From positions 11,064 to 75,063 of the forward strand of contig CAYFMN010000024.1 in NCBI GenBank assembly GCA_964344185.1: 64,000 bases of DNA, in the 5' to 3' direction. This document shows, piece after piece, positions 28,743-38,305 of the stretch (position 1 is its first letter; each line of letters starts with the position of its first letter). The notes under the pieces are model-generated. The model worked only from the letters and a program-made list of their open reading frames with translations. It did no database searches and was not told where the DNA came from. Position numbers and translations under genes: made by a program. The DNA is from JAJDAT01 sp964344185 (GTDB lineage Bacteria; Nitrospinota; Nitrospinia; Nitrospinales; JAJDAT01).

Positions 28743-29516
28743 ATGAAAGTTTTAGTCAATTGGAGTTTCGTTGTTCTTAGCGTTTTTTGTCTATCTATAG
28801 ATTCTTATGCTGAAGATGTGCCTCTCGATAAAATGCAGGATAAAATATACGAGTATGAAGACTCTGTCTACGATAAAGAAGGAGAAGTAGAGAAAAAAGA
28901 AAAAGATTATCGAGAGACAATTCGAGAATTGAAGAGAAAAGAAGCTCGACAATGTTTTGAATCTAGAAGCGATTATCAAGCTTGTGTAGGAGATCGTGGG
29001 GCGGATATACAAAGAGCGCAATGGGCGGTAGATGGCGCCTTAGAAAGTCTAGATTCTGCTGAAGAAAATTTGGAGGACGCTAAGATAGAATTGGCGAATG
29101 TTTTAGAAAGGTTGGTAGACGTTAAAGAGAAGTTCTATAGAGAGAATAGGTCGAAATTACCTCAATCGATATGGAATGAAAAGATAAGCGTTATTGCAAT
29201 TGAAAGAAAAGAAATTGCCGTTTTTAAAGAAAAGTTTAATATCTCGCAACTTAAAAGAAGCGTTAGACAATTAGAGGCCAAACTTCAAAAGGCTGTACAT
29301 AATTTGAACTCCAAAAAAGAAAGGCCATGCATGGAGTCCAGAAGCGATTACCAAGCTTGCCTAGCAGATAGAGGGGCGGATATTCAAAAAGCCCAATGGG
29401 GAGTTGATGGACAGTACAAGAAACTAGAAGCGAAGAGGAGAGAATTAGAATCCGCTGAGGACGAATTTGGATATTCGAAAACAAGCTTAGAGCAAGAACG
29501 CGAACACGTTAGGTGA
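28743..29516 (+). CDS. Exported coiled-coil protein with duplicated Cys-x9-Cys motif
   Basis: The 257-residue protein has a signal peptide (ending DSYAE) and is otherwise charged and helical. A block containing ESRSDYQAC, then DRGADIQ and AQW.VDG occurs twice, with cysteines at 71/81 and 196/206; each block is flanked by coiled coil. The duplication is also visible in the DNA (about 28960-29035 and 29325-29410). The spacing suggests disulfides formed after export. I do not recognise a family. It is the last gene before the tRNAs. Confidence 0.7.
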   Translation: MKVLVNWSFVVLSVFCLSIDSYAEDVPLDKMQDKIYEYEDSVYDKEGEVEKKEKDYRETIRELKRKEARQCFESRSDYQACVGDRGADIQRAQWAVDGALESLDSAEENLEDAKIELANVLERLVDVKEKFYRENRSKLPQSIWNEKISVIAIERKEIAVFKEKFNISQLKRSVRQLEAKLQKAVHNLNSKKERPCMESRSDYQACLADRGADIQKAQWGVDGQYKKLEAKRRELESAEDEFGYSKTSLEQEREHVR

Positions 29517-29566
29517 AGATACTAGGTCGCCTAAAAATAGACTACGGAAATGGCGTGTTAAAAAAG

Positions 29567-29641
<75 letters not shown>

Positions 29642-29658
29642 TAGCTTCTTAAAATGAA

Positions 29659-29731
29659 TGAGCCGCGAAGGGCTCGAACCTTCGACCCACGCCTTAAAAG
29701 GGCGTTGCTCTACCAACTGAGCTAGCGGCCC
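29659..29731 (-). tRNA. tRNA-Lys (TTT)
   Basis: On the minus strand, 73 bases fold as a cloverleaf with acceptor GGGCCGC/GCGGCTC, anticodon stem ACGCC/GGCGT around CTTTTAA (anticodon TTT) and T loop GGTTCGAGCC. It lies 17 bases upstream of tRNA-Glu in the same orientation, and the two share one promoter. Confidence 0.95.
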
Positions 29732-29743
29732 AAAAAGGTTTTT

Positions 29744-29772
29744 AAACTATCAGACAGCGGTTTCTATGTCAA
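29744..29772 (-). promoter_or_regulatory. Sigma70 promoter of the tRNA-Lys/tRNA-Glu unit
   Basis: On the minus strand, a perfect TTGACA (29767-29772) is followed by a 17-base spacer and TAGTTT (29744-29749). The tRNA-Lys 5' end lies 12 bases beyond. Confidence 0.75.
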
Positions 29773-29852
29773 CATAATTAATTGGCTTGCTTTTATCAAA
29801 CGCCCTCAATACAATATATTTCCATTTATTCACACTATTTTGAGCGTATTTT

Positions 29853-30770
29853 TTGGAAAAATCAGAAAAAATTTGGCTTGATGGAGAATTAGTTCCATGG
29901 AACGAAGCAAATATTCATGTTTTGACTCATACTCTTCATTACGGCCTTGGCGTTTTTGAAGGTATTCGTTGCTATCAGTCTCAATCTAATGGATCTGCAA
30001 TTTTTAGACTTCAAGCTCATGTTGATCGTTTATTCAATTCGGCAAAGGTTTTGGGGATAGATATTCCTTTTAAGAATAAAGAGATTTTTGACGCAATTGT
30101 TGAAGTTGTTGCTATAAATAAATTGGAAGAATGTTATATAAGACCCATTGTATTTTTAGGAAGCAACAAAATGGGATTAAACCCCGAAGGAGTCGAGGTC
30201 AGAACCGCAATTGCGGCTTGGCCCTGGGGAGCTTATTTAGGCGACGAGGGTTTGAGTAAAGGAATTAGAGTTCGAATTTCTTCATTTACTCGACACCATG
30301 TCAATATTTCGATGACTAAGGCAAAAGCTTGCGGTTACTACATCAATTCAATTTTGGCTAAAGCTGAAGCGGTTCGAGACGGTTATGATGAAGCAATTTT
30401 ATTAGATCCTGCTGGTTATATCTCAGAAGGTTCTGGAGAAAATATCTTCGTTTACTCAAAAGGAAAGCTATATACTCCGCCTCTCTCGCGAGGAAATTTA
30501 GACGGCATTACACGGGATACAGTTCTTGATATTTGTAAGGAATTGAAAATTGACTGTATCGAGAAAGATATGACCCGGGATGATTTGTATTTAGCGGAAG
30601 AGATTTTTCTGACTGGAACTGCAGCAGAAATTACTCCCGTCAGGGAAGTTGAAAGCAGGGTAATTGGGTCTGGAAAAAGAGGCGAAATCACTGAAAAAAT
30701 TCAGGCTTATTTCTTTGATATTGTCCGAGGTAAAAGGTCCGAATATAAAGAATGGTTAACTCCTGTATAA
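29853..30770 (+). CDS. ilvE: Branched-chain amino acid aminotransferase
   Basis: The 305-residue protein is a fold-type IV PLP aminotransferase: HTLHYGLGVFEGIRCY at the N terminus, the PLP lysine in SMTKAKACGYYINS, EAILLDPAGYISEGSGENIF, and FLTGTAAEITPV. IlvE interconverts leucine, isoleucine and valine with their 2-oxo acids using glutamate. The start is a TTG at 29853. The length is normal for the family. Confidence 0.93.
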   Translation: MEKSEKIWLDGELVPWNEANIHVLTHTLHYGLGVFEGIRCYQSQSNGSAIFRLQAHVDRLFNSAKVLGIDIPFKNKEIFDAIVEVVAINKLEECYIRPIVFLGSNKMGLNPEGVEVRTAIAAWPWGAYLGDEGLSKGIRVRISSFTRHHVNISMTKAKACGYYINSILAKAEAVRDGYDEAILLDPAGYISEGSGENIFVYSKGKLYTPPLSRGNLDGITRDTVLDICKELKIDCIEKDMTRDDLYLAEEIFLTGTAAEITPVREVESRVIGSGKRGEITEKIQAYFFDIVRGKRSEYKEWLTPV

Positions 30771-30870
30771 GATTTGCAAAAAATATAGTGTAGAACTTGC
30801 TTTTTTTGATTTTTGATTTTATCAATGATAAATAGCTTATTTTAAGACTAATCATTTAGGGAAAAACTAG

Positions 30871-31260
30871 ATGCCTATTTACGAGTATGAATGTCAAAAA
30901 TGCGGCTCTGTATTCGAGATGATGCAATCCATTTCGGCTAAACCTTTGAAAATACATACTGGAACAGATTGTAAGGGGAAGGTTAAAAGGCTAGTTTCTG
31001 CATCTGGCTTTATTTTAAAGGGCGATGGTTGGTATGCAAACGATTACCCTTCTGAATCAAGGAAAAAAGGTTGGGAGCAGGAGAAAAGAGAATCTGACCC
31101 GAACGCTAATGCAAAACATACATGTGGTTCGGGATGTAATCATTCTGGAAGCTCTCCAGAGTCTAAACCTGCCGCGTCAGAATCTAAGCCCGCTCCTTCC
31201 AAGCCGAAAACAAAAAATCCTTATTCTTCTAAGAAGAGACCCAAGGCCTCAAAATCTTAA
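30871..31260 (+). CDS. FmdB-type zinc-ribbon protein
   Basis: The 129-residue protein starts MPIYEYECQKCGSVFE, the standard FmdB regulatory-domain start. A normal zinc ribbon has two CxxC knuckles. The first is YECQKCG, while the second is replaced by a single TDCKGK, so the knuckle is incomplete. The C-terminal half is Ser/Pro/Lys-rich and contains a CGSGCNH motif. It stands 15 bases before the NtrB-like kinase gene. Confidence 0.78.
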   Translation: MPIYEYECQKCGSVFEMMQSISAKPLKIHTGTDCKGKVKRLVSASGFILKGDGWYANDYPSESRKKGWEQEKRESDPNANAKHTCGSGCNHSGSSPESKPAASESKPAPSKPKTKNPYSSKKRPKASKS

Positions 31261-31275
31261 TACAGACTGACCTCT

Positions 31276-32364
31276 ATGAGGGACGAAAATTTATTTAAAA
31301 ACGTATTTTCGTCCCTTATTGAAGGGGTAGCTGTTGTTTCTAGCGAGATGAAAATTCTTGCTGGAAACCTTGCCTTCCAAGAGTTATTTCGCCAATCCCT
31401 GGACGCATTGCGAGAAAAGTCCGTTGACGAACTTTTCCCATATCACCCCGAAGTCTCCGCTATGGCGCGCGAATCCTTCGAATCAGCCGCTGCTTTTCGA
31501 GATAAGGAAGCCACTATTTTTATAAAAGATTCATTCACTGAAATTCCCGTTCTCATTTCGATTTCTCCTTATTTTTCAAGCAAAGGAGTTCCCATAGGAG
31601 CTTTAATTTTGTGTAGAGACGCCCGTTTTCAAAAGGAAGTCGAAAATAGCGTTAGGCAATCAGATAGTATGTTAAATTTGGGCGTTTTAGCTTTAGGCAT
31701 GGCGCATGAAATACGAAATCCTCTTGGTGGAATTCGGGGTTCTGCGCAATTGTTGCGAGACGAGTTATCCGATAAAGATCAAAAAGAGTATCTTGATGTA
31801 GTGGTTAAAGAAGCTGATCGGATTGATCGCATGATTCGAAATATGATGGGATTAGCCGATCCACAAAAAATGGATATTAAAAAAATAAATATCCACATGA
31901 TATTGGAAGATATAATCACGCTGGAGAAAAATTCTTTAGCTCAAAAAAATGGTTTTTTTATTCAGGATTACGATCCAAGTTTACCCTTAATTGACGCCGA
32001 TGAGGATAAATTAAAGCAGGTTTTTTTGAACTTGATTAAAAATGCAATTGACGCCAATTTTGACGGTAAGGCGATAACCGTATTGACAAGAATGTATGGG
32101 GATTTTACTAGCAGGATGGCTCCCATAAGCGGCTTGAAATCGGGAATCATTGTTGAAATAATCGACAACGGCTCGGGAATTTCCGAAGAGAATCAAAAAC
32201 AAATTTTTACCCCATTTTTCTCAACTAAGAAAAAGGGAGCTGGGTTGGGAATGCCAATTTCGCTAAAGATAATTGAATCACATAACGGAAAAATGAAAAT
32301 TATATCCGATGGTAAATCGGGCACAACGGTTCAAATTATTTTGCCGTATAGACAAATAGATTGA
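31276..32364 (+). CDS. NtrB-like sensor histidine kinase
   Basis: The 362-residue cytoplasmic kinase has an N-terminal PAS-type domain (about 5-115), a dimerisation/phosphotransfer helix with H144 in GMAHEIRNPLGG, and an ATPase domain with NLIKNAIDA, DNGSGI and KKGAGLGM. It has no membrane segment, as in NtrB. It is followed 10 bases later by an NtrC-type regulator, which is the likely partner. The signal sensed is unknown. Confidence 0.9.
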   Translation: MRDENLFKNVFSSLIEGVAVVSSEMKILAGNLAFQELFRQSLDALREKSVDELFPYHPEVSAMARESFESAAAFRDKEATIFIKDSFTEIPVLISISPYFSSKGVPIGALILCRDARFQKEVENSVRQSDSMLNLGVLALGMAHEIRNPLGGIRGSAQLLRDELSDKDQKEYLDVVVKEADRIDRMIRNMMGLADPQKMDIKKINIHMILEDIITLEKNSLAQKNGFFIQDYDPSLPLIDADEDKLKQVFLNLIKNAIDANFDGKAITVLTRMYGDFTSRMAPISGLKSGIIVEIIDNGSGISEENQKQIFTPFFSTKKKGAGLGMPISLKIIESHNGKMKIISDGKSGTTVQIILPYRQID

Positions 32365-32374
32365 AGGGGTTTTT

Positions 32375-33817
32375 ATGCCTGGAAATAAAAAGGTTTTAGT
32401 TGTTGACGACGAAGAAAATATTCGGTGGATATTTAAAAAAGCTCTAGAGAAAAAAGGGTTTGAAGTTCACACTGTCGTTAGCGGCGAAGAAGCTTTGAAT
32501 AAAATCTCCACGACAGATTATTTACTCGTGTTTTCGGATATTTTTTTGGGCGGTATGGATGGAATTGTGCTTCTTGAAAAAGTCAATGAGATAAAACCTG
32601 ATCAGCGTGTTGTTGTTATGACGGCTCAAGATACTATGAATAACGCTATCGAGGCTATGAGAAAAGGCGCGTTAGATTACATTTCTAAACCGTTTGATTT
32701 CGAAGAGATATACGCTTTGCTTGATAAAGCGGTTCAAAGCCAAACGGTAAAAATGGTACCAGAGGACAGTGAAGCCGTGGAAGAAGCGGCCGAGGATGTC
32801 ATTGTTGGTAAAAGCAGAGAAATGCAAAATATTTTTAAAACGATTGGTCGTTCGGCTTCGTCTGATCTAGCTGTATTAATTACGGGAGAAAGCGGAACCG
32901 GCAAGGAGATGGTTGCTAGAGCCGTTCATAATTATTCAAAACGAGCGGATAAACCTCTTATTTCGATCAACTGTGCTGCTATTTCTCGCGAACTGTTGGA
33001 ATCTGAATTATTTGGTCATGAGAAAGGGGCTTTTACCGGAGCAACGGAGACTAAATCAGGAAAATTCGAGCTAGCCCAAGGTGGGACGATTTTTTTAGAC
33101 GAAATTGGCGATATGGAAATCCAATTGCAAGCAAAGATACTAAGGGTTTTACAAAATAGCGAATTTTATCGTGTAGGAGGTAAATATCCTGTAAAAGTTG
33201 ACGTTCGTATAGTTGCTGCGACAAACCAGAACCTCGAACACTTAATGGAAACGAATTTATTTCGAGAGGATTTGTATCATAGGTTAAATGTCATTCATAT
33301 TCCGCTGCCTCCCTTACGCGAACGGAAGGAGGATATTCCTATTTTGGCTCAGAGGTTTTTGAAGCAGTTTTCATCTGATTCCGACGTTAATAAACCTAAA
33401 TTGTCGCCTGAAACCCTCAAGATACTTGAAAGTTATGATTGGAGGGGAAATATCAGAGAATTAGAAAATGCTATCAAACGAGGTATTACGTTAGCCGCTT
33501 ATGGCATTATTTTGCCGGAACATCTCCCAAGTCATATTTTGGAGGCCCGTCCTCAAAAAGACAATGGAGGATGGGAGACGAAGTTTGAAGAGGCTGTAGC
33601 AGAATTCTTGAAAGAGAATGGCAACGAAGAAAACTTACATGAAAAGGCGGTACGGGTCTTAGAAAAATATTTGTTTCAAAAAATATTAAAAAAGTATTCT
33701 GGAAAACAAGTTACAGCTGCGCAGGTTTTAGGTATTAATAGAAATACGTTGAAGAGAAAATTGGATTCGATGGATATTCGACCCAAAGGAGAGATTAAGA
33801 ACGACGATAATGAATAA
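32375..33817 (+). CDS. NtrC-family sigma-54-dependent response regulator
   Basis: The 480-residue protein has a receiver domain with D55 as phospho-acceptor (FSDIFLGGMDG) and an AAA+ domain with Walker A GESGTGKE, the sigma-54-contact loop GAFTGA and FLDEIGDME. A Fis-type HTH ends the protein (AAQVLGINRNTLKRKL). It activates sigma-54 promoters. Its stop overlaps the following M14-type gene by eight bases, so that deacylase-like pair may be regulated with it. Confidence 0.92.
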   Translation: MPGNKKVLVVDDEENIRWIFKKALEKKGFEVHTVVSGEEALNKISTTDYLLVFSDIFLGGMDGIVLLEKVNEIKPDQRVVVMTAQDTMNNAIEAMRKGALDYISKPFDFEEIYALLDKAVQSQTVKMVPEDSEAVEEAAEDVIVGKSREMQNIFKTIGRSASSDLAVLITGESGTGKEMVARAVHNYSKRADKPLISINCAAISRELLESELFGHEKGAFTGATETKSGKFELAQGGTIFLDEIGDMEIQLQAKILRVLQNSEFYRVGGKYPVKVDVRIVAATNQNLEHLMETNLFREDLYHRLNVIHIPLPPLRERKEDIPILAQRFLKQFSSDSDVNKPKLSPETLKILESYDWRGNIRELENAIKRGITLAAYGIILPEHLPSHILEARPQKDNGGWETKFEEAVAEFLKENGNEENLHEKAVRVLEKYLFQKILKKYSGKQVTAAQVLGINRNTLKRKLDSMDIRPKGEIKNDDNE

Positions 33818-34766
33818 AACCCTCCACTCTTATAAGACTCCTCTCGGACATTCTATACAAATAGAAAAGAAAACCTACGGGTCTTCTTCAGGAAAGTCTA
33901 AAAATCGTTTGGCTATTATTTCTGGATTGCATGGAGATGAATTAGAAGGGATCGCTCTTTGTGGACGTTTAGTTTCTTTTTTGTCAAATTTGCAAAAAGA
34001 GAATCCGAAAGCGATTCAAGGGCAGATAGAAATTTATCCCATGGCAAATCCGCAATCTCTTGGTTCTAGCCAACGCTTATGGCCGATGGGAGGAATTGAT
34101 ATGAATCGGCAATTTGCGGGAAATGGAAAATCGCTTCTTTCGGATATTTCTAAGCGTATTTTAAACGATATTATTCAGAATTCTGATATAGCTATAGATG
34201 TTCACGCTGGTAATTTGTTTTTGAAGGAATTACCGCAAGTAAGGATTATTGAAGGATACGATAAAAAGCTAATACCTTTAGCCTTGCAGTGCAATGTAGA
34301 TTTGATATGGGTTCATCCGATTGCCGACTTTTTTAAACTTACTTTAGGTTTTAATTTAAATAAAGCCAAGGTCCGGACAATTGTGATTGAAGCGGGAGTT
34401 GGCGCTCGGCTTGATAAGAGGATAGGCGATCAGCTATTCCATGGAATGATACAATTAATGCGCTCAATAGGAGTTCTAGATTGCGACAAACCAATTGTGC
34501 AAAAAAAAGAGCCTATTCTAGTAAACCCTGATGAGGTTACTATGGCCGCTTCAAATAGCTTTGGTTTTTTTATTTCTGAAATTAGTCTTGGCGAATGGAT
34601 TAAAAAAGGCGATTTAATTGGTAAGGTTATTTGTCCCAACGATGGGAGTGTTTTGGAAGAAATTGTAGCGAACTCAGATGGGTTGGCGTTTACTCTCAGA
34701 GAAGACCCTTTGACTTACGAGGGAAGCGTTGTCGCCAGAATTGCAAATAAAGAATTAGTTCAGTGA
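33810..34766 (+). CDS. M14-type zinc deacylase (succinylglutamate desuccinylase/aspartoacylase family)
   Basis: The 318-residue protein has the family's zinc ligands H41-x2-E44 (SGLHGDELEG) and H132 (AIDVHAGN), the substrate-binding N99-R100 (DMNRQF) and the catalytic Glu E194 (IVIEAG). A C-terminal beta-rich domain follows, as in the family. Members remove acyl groups from amino acids; the substrate here is unknown. It overlaps NtrC upstream and the next paralogue downstream (GTGA). Confidence 0.83.
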   Translation: MNKTLHSYKTPLGHSIQIEKKTYGSSSGKSKNRLAIISGLHGDELEGIALCGRLVSFLSNLQKENPKAIQGQIEIYPMANPQSLGSSQRLWPMGGIDMNRQFAGNGKSLLSDISKRILNDIIQNSDIAIDVHAGNLFLKELPQVRIIEGYDKKLIPLALQCNVDLIWVHPIADFFKLTLGFNLNKAKVRTIVIEAGVGARLDKRIGDQLFHGMIQLMRSIGVLDCDKPIVQKKEPILVNPDEVTMAASNSFGFFISEISLGEWIKKGDLIGKVICPNDGSVLEEIVANSDGLAFTLREDPLTYEGSVVARIANKELVQ

Positions 34767-35731
34767 TAGAGAAAGCATTAACTATAAAAGGGCCTTGTGG
34801 CGAAGCGGGTTCCCTTAAATTTTCTACTTGGGACGGGGAGGACCGCTTCGATTCGTTGTCTATTGTAACCGGTCTACAAGGTAGCGAAGTTAATGGAACT
34901 TATATTGCGCTTAAATTGGCTAAATTCGTTTCAGAAGTTCAAGCCGGAAACTCAAAAAGCCATTGCTTATTGGGAAAAATTCAAATTATTCCTGTTGTTA
35001 ATTTTTTAGCTTTTGAGGAAGGAAAAAAGAATTGGACCTTTGATGAATTAGATTTGAATTTTGCGTTTCCCGGCAATCCCAGCGGGGAAGTTTCTGAAAG
35101 AATTTGCCAAGAGATATTAAAAATTACTATGGATGCGACTTATGGCGTGGTTTTAGAATCTCCGAGTCCTTGTTATTTAGATTTTCCACATGTAAATATA
35201 TGGGACTCAGATAGAAAGCTAAAAAAGGTTGCGAATAGTTTGCAGTTAGGGGGCGTAAGGATACGCGAAGAGTCTATTCATTTCCAAACACAACTTGTTC
35301 GGTTTTGGATGGATAGAGAGATACAAGCTTTAAGCGTTTCTTGTGGCAAACTCGATTCTTTAAATATTCCGTTTTGTGATTTAGTTGTTAATGGCTTAAT
35401 TGATATGATGGTTTATTTAGGTATCTTAGAATCTTTTAAAACATCAAAGGAAAAAAAGAAGGTTCCTTTTTTTAGCCCAGGAGATCAGTCTACCGTTTTA
35501 GCGAAAGAATCTGGGTTCTTTGTTCCAGAAGTTAAAGTCGGAGAATTTGTTGAAGAAAAACAATTTCTAGGGAAAACTTTAGAAGTTCAAACTGGAAATA
35601 CGCTAGAAGAGGTATTTGCTTCTAAGCCGGGATTATTACTTAAAATCCGCGATTATCCCACCGTTTATCAAAGTGAAGTTTTGGCTGAAATTTTAACGCC
35701 TAAAAAAGGATTGAGTTTCTGGCCGTTTTAA
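34763..35731 (+). CDS. Degenerate M14-type deacylase paralogue (probable pseudoenzyme)
   Basis: The 322-residue protein aligns along the whole preceding protein, but its active-site residues are changed: zinc ligand His is Q39 (TGLQGSEVNG), the second His position is S133 (LESPS), the Arg is F100 (DLNFAF), and the catalytic Glu is S190 (SVSCG). Only the first Glu (E42) remains. The fold and C-terminal domain are intact and the frame is long, so it is probably kept as a non-catalytic partner or regulator. The GTG start overlaps the upstream stop. Confidence 0.8.
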   Translation: MIEKALTIKGPCGEAGSLKFSTWDGEDRFDSLSIVTGLQGSEVNGTYIALKLAKFVSEVQAGNSKSHCLLGKIQIIPVVNFLAFEEGKKNWTFDELDLNFAFPGNPSGEVSERICQEILKITMDATYGVVLESPSPCYLDFPHVNIWDSDRKLKKVANSLQLGGVRIREESIHFQTQLVRFWMDREIQALSVSCGKLDSLNIPFCDLVVNGLIDMMVYLGILESFKTSKEKKKVPFFSPGDQSTVLAKESGFFVPEVKVGEFVEEKQFLGKTLEVQTGNTLEEVFASKPGLLLKIRDYPTVYQSEVLAEILTPKKGLSFWPF

Positions 35732-37974
35732 TTTTTTGATTTTGATTGTATTGAACCTTGCCGCTTACTGTTGCCTTTTGTGATTTCTATACCATAGAGC
35801 TCAAAAAGTTTTTTAGTCGTATCGCTTTCAAATCCTAATAGTTTTGCTTGGATTAGTTGCGACATGGCCTTTTTATGTTCGGCTTTTATAAAATAAACAA
35901 CCGCTAGATTTGCATGAAAATCTCCATATCGATTATCAAGCTTAATCGCGGTTAAAAACATTTTCTCCGCGTTGTCTAAGTTTTTGAGCTTAGTTTCCGC
36001 TTGGCCAAGATAATTATAGATCTTACTTGAAAGTGGGTCGATGGATCTGGCTCTTGTTAAATACGTTTTTGCGTCTTTCCAATTAGCTTGTTTTATATAT
36101 ATCTCTCCAATACGACTTAGAGCGAAAAAGTTTTTTGGGTTTTCTTTTATGACTTTGTAGTAATAGTCAAGAGCCTCATCATATTTTCCAAGGGCTTGCC
36201 AGGAAAGCCCTATTTGAAGATATGGAAGCCAATGATTTGGATATAATTGGTTAGATTGAATTCCTAATTTTATTGCTGCTGAGAAATCTTGCTCGTCAAT
36301 AGCCAAGCGGGTTTTATCGGTTATTTTTCGAAAGTTTTTCCTGCGTTTTTGTTCTTCGAGGGACAATTTTTCGGTTGTCGCTACGAGATATATGATTAGC
36401 GCCATAGAGAAAATGACGAACCCTTTGACTAGTAAATGAGTTTGAAAAATTTTTTTTGTGGTTTTTTGAATTATTGCAGATTGGAATGCGAATATCGATA
36501 GACTTAAAAATATCAGTTGGATTAAAGGGAATCCAATTAGGAATAGAAAATCCACATAGGACCAGGAGATAGGTTTTTTAGATAATAGAACTCTAAAAAT
36601 ATTGGAAGATCTAAGAAAATCAAGCGGTTCATGGTTAATAATTGTTTTTAGTTCTTCTAAAGCGCTAATTGAATAATGCGGGGCGTTATAGGTTAAATAA
36701 GTTTTGTATTCAATTATTAAGATGTATTGCCATGAGACGCATAAAATAAGTAGGCCGTATAAAAAGTACTTTTTTTGCTTGTCGCGCGAAGCCCAATTTA
36801 GCGCTCCAACCAAACCTAGGACGAGCAAAGGTATTGAAGAAATAAAGTGACGCTCTCCATAAGAGTCCGAATTCTCAGGGTAGACAGCGATGATAAAGAC
36901 TATTGAAGCCAGGTAAGCCAAAATACCTAGTCTGATATCCGCAAATTTTTTTTCTGAAAAAAGTCCGATTACCGCAATGATTGAAATTGGAAATGAAAAT
37001 ATTAATCCCCATTTAGGACTGAAAAAAATATCTAGAAATTTCTTGAATAAATCTGGTGATAATAAAAAAGATAGGCCCGCGCCAGCCATTTCGAAGTGTC
37101 GCGTTGGCAGAGGAACTCCATTTAAAGTTTGCCATACAAGAAGTTGAGGAGAAAGAACTATTAAAAAACTCAAAAATACCCATATGGAACGATTGATAAT
37201 ATTTTTAAACAAAAACTGTCTTTCAGCTATAGAATTATTTTTTAATGACGATAGCTGGTCTATAAAATAAAGAGCGAAAAAAGAAATATTTATAATCCGA
37301 ATGACGCAAAAAAAACCCAAAAGAGCCCCTAACAAAGCGTGGTCTATATGGTTTTGGGATCTTCTTTTTTGGAGCCACGCTGAGAAAAAAATGACAGCCA
37401 TAACAAACTCGACAGTATGGGCCATTCTTTGACGAATAAACGAATAATAAAGCAGAGGAGAAGCTATCCAAATTGCAATTACCGCTATAAGGGCGATTTT
37501 TTCTGTCGTAAATTGTTTAATCAACCTACTTAAGTGAAGGAGCCCAATAAATAGATAGGTGTGTGAAGCAATCGCGGTAGATAAATAATAGGGAGTTGAG
37601 TAGCCGTCTAAAGATGTTGTAAGGCCAAAAGCATTAAGGATAATGGCAAAAAGATGGCCAATTAAGAAAAAAGGAAAAAATAGAATTCCCTGGCCGATTT
37701 GCCAATTATTAAATGCAAAACCGGTTGAGGTGATGTTGTCAAAATGTGCGTAGTTTTTCTCGTTAAAAAAGTCAATATCGCCGTCAAAAAACAAAGAACG
37801 CAAAAAGGCATAATAACCTGTGTCGTCTCCCTGATCTATTTTAGTAACGGAATAATAGCCTTTATGAATCTCTGGAGGAACCCAATCGTTAAAAACTCCT
37901 AGGGGGGTTAAAATTAAGAAGAAAAAGAAGAAAGTTGTCGCTAAAATATATCCATATTTGGATTTTAATTGCAT
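35728..37974 (-). CDS. Large polytopic membrane protein with C-terminal TPR domain
   Basis: The 748-residue protein has about 11 predicted membrane helices (from residue 8 to about 530), then TPR repeats (about 560-720, for example ALSRIGEIYIKQANWKDAKTY). The N-terminal loop after helix 1 is large and acidic (DQGDDTGYYAFLRSLFFDGD), as in GT-C membrane glycosyltransferases, so a GT39-like role is plausible. The stop codons of this gene and the M14 paralogue overlap convergently. I cannot name a function with confidence. Confidence 0.6.
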   Translation of the reverse strand: MQLKSKYGYILATTFFFFFLILTPLGVFNDWVPPEIHKGYYSVTKIDQGDDTGYYAFLRSLFFDGDIDFFNEKNYAHFDNITSTGFAFNNWQIGQGILFFPFFLIGHLFAIILNAFGLTTSLDGYSTPYYLSTAIASHTYLFIGLLHLSRLIKQFTTEKIALIAVIAIWIASPLLYYSFIRQRMAHTVEFVMAVIFFSAWLQKRRSQNHIDHALLGALLGFFCVIRIINISFFALYFIDQLSSLKNNSIAERQFLFKNIINRSIWVFLSFLIVLSPQLLVWQTLNGVPLPTRHFEMAGAGLSFLLSPDLFKKFLDIFFSPKWGLIFSFPISIIAVIGLFSEKKFADIRLGILAYLASIVFIIAVYPENSDSYGERHFISSIPLLVLGLVGALNWASRDKQKKYFLYGLLILCVSWQYILIIEYKTYLTYNAPHYSISALEELKTIINHEPLDFLRSSNIFRVLLSKKPISWSYVDFLFLIGFPLIQLIFLSLSIFAFQSAIIQKTTKKIFQTHLLVKGFVIFSMALIIYLVATTEKLSLEEQKRRKNFRKITDKTRLAIDEQDFSAAIKLGIQSNQLYPNHWLPYLQIGLSWQALGKYDEALDYYYKVIKENPKNFFALSRIGEIYIKQANWKDAKTYLTRARSIDPLSSKIYNYLGQAETKLKNLDNAEKMFLTAIKLDNRYGDFHANLAVVYFIKAEHKKAMSQLIQAKLLGFESDTTKKLFELYGIEITKGNSKRQGSIQSKSKN

Positions 37975-38305
37975 TCTTGGTATTGGATGGTTTTGGGGAA
38001 CCGTTAAGTGAGGTTTAGTCTTTTAGAGGAAAATAATTTGATATTTGTTTTGTATGGAAAGTTTTCCAGCGCTAAAAAAGGTTCTTTGAATTTGCGTAAA
38101 TTCTAGTTTGCTGTATATCTAGTTAAAATAAGAATTATATTTCAATTAACTTTATTATCACAGGTATTTTTAGAAGGGTCGAAAAATGGTTCAAAAACGT
38201 ATAATATATAAGAAACCAAACTGAGGTATAGGGAAAATTGAGAAGCAAAATTTCTCGGAAAATTTGTGGACTAGACTTTTAAAAAATACGAGGGGCAAAC
38301 GATCT
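37975..38305. other. Intergenic region, no clear feature
   Basis: These 331 bases separate the minus-strand membrane gene and a small plus-strand ORF. No coding frame, tRNA or strong hairpin is visible. A region with ATAATATATAAG near 38201-38211 could carry a -10 box, but no -35 stands out. Confidence 0.4.

Noticed and set aside
33810..35731. Two M14 genes as a split or duplicated single gene
   Set aside because: Both are full length with their own N and C domains; the second has lost specific active-site residues rather than being a fragment.
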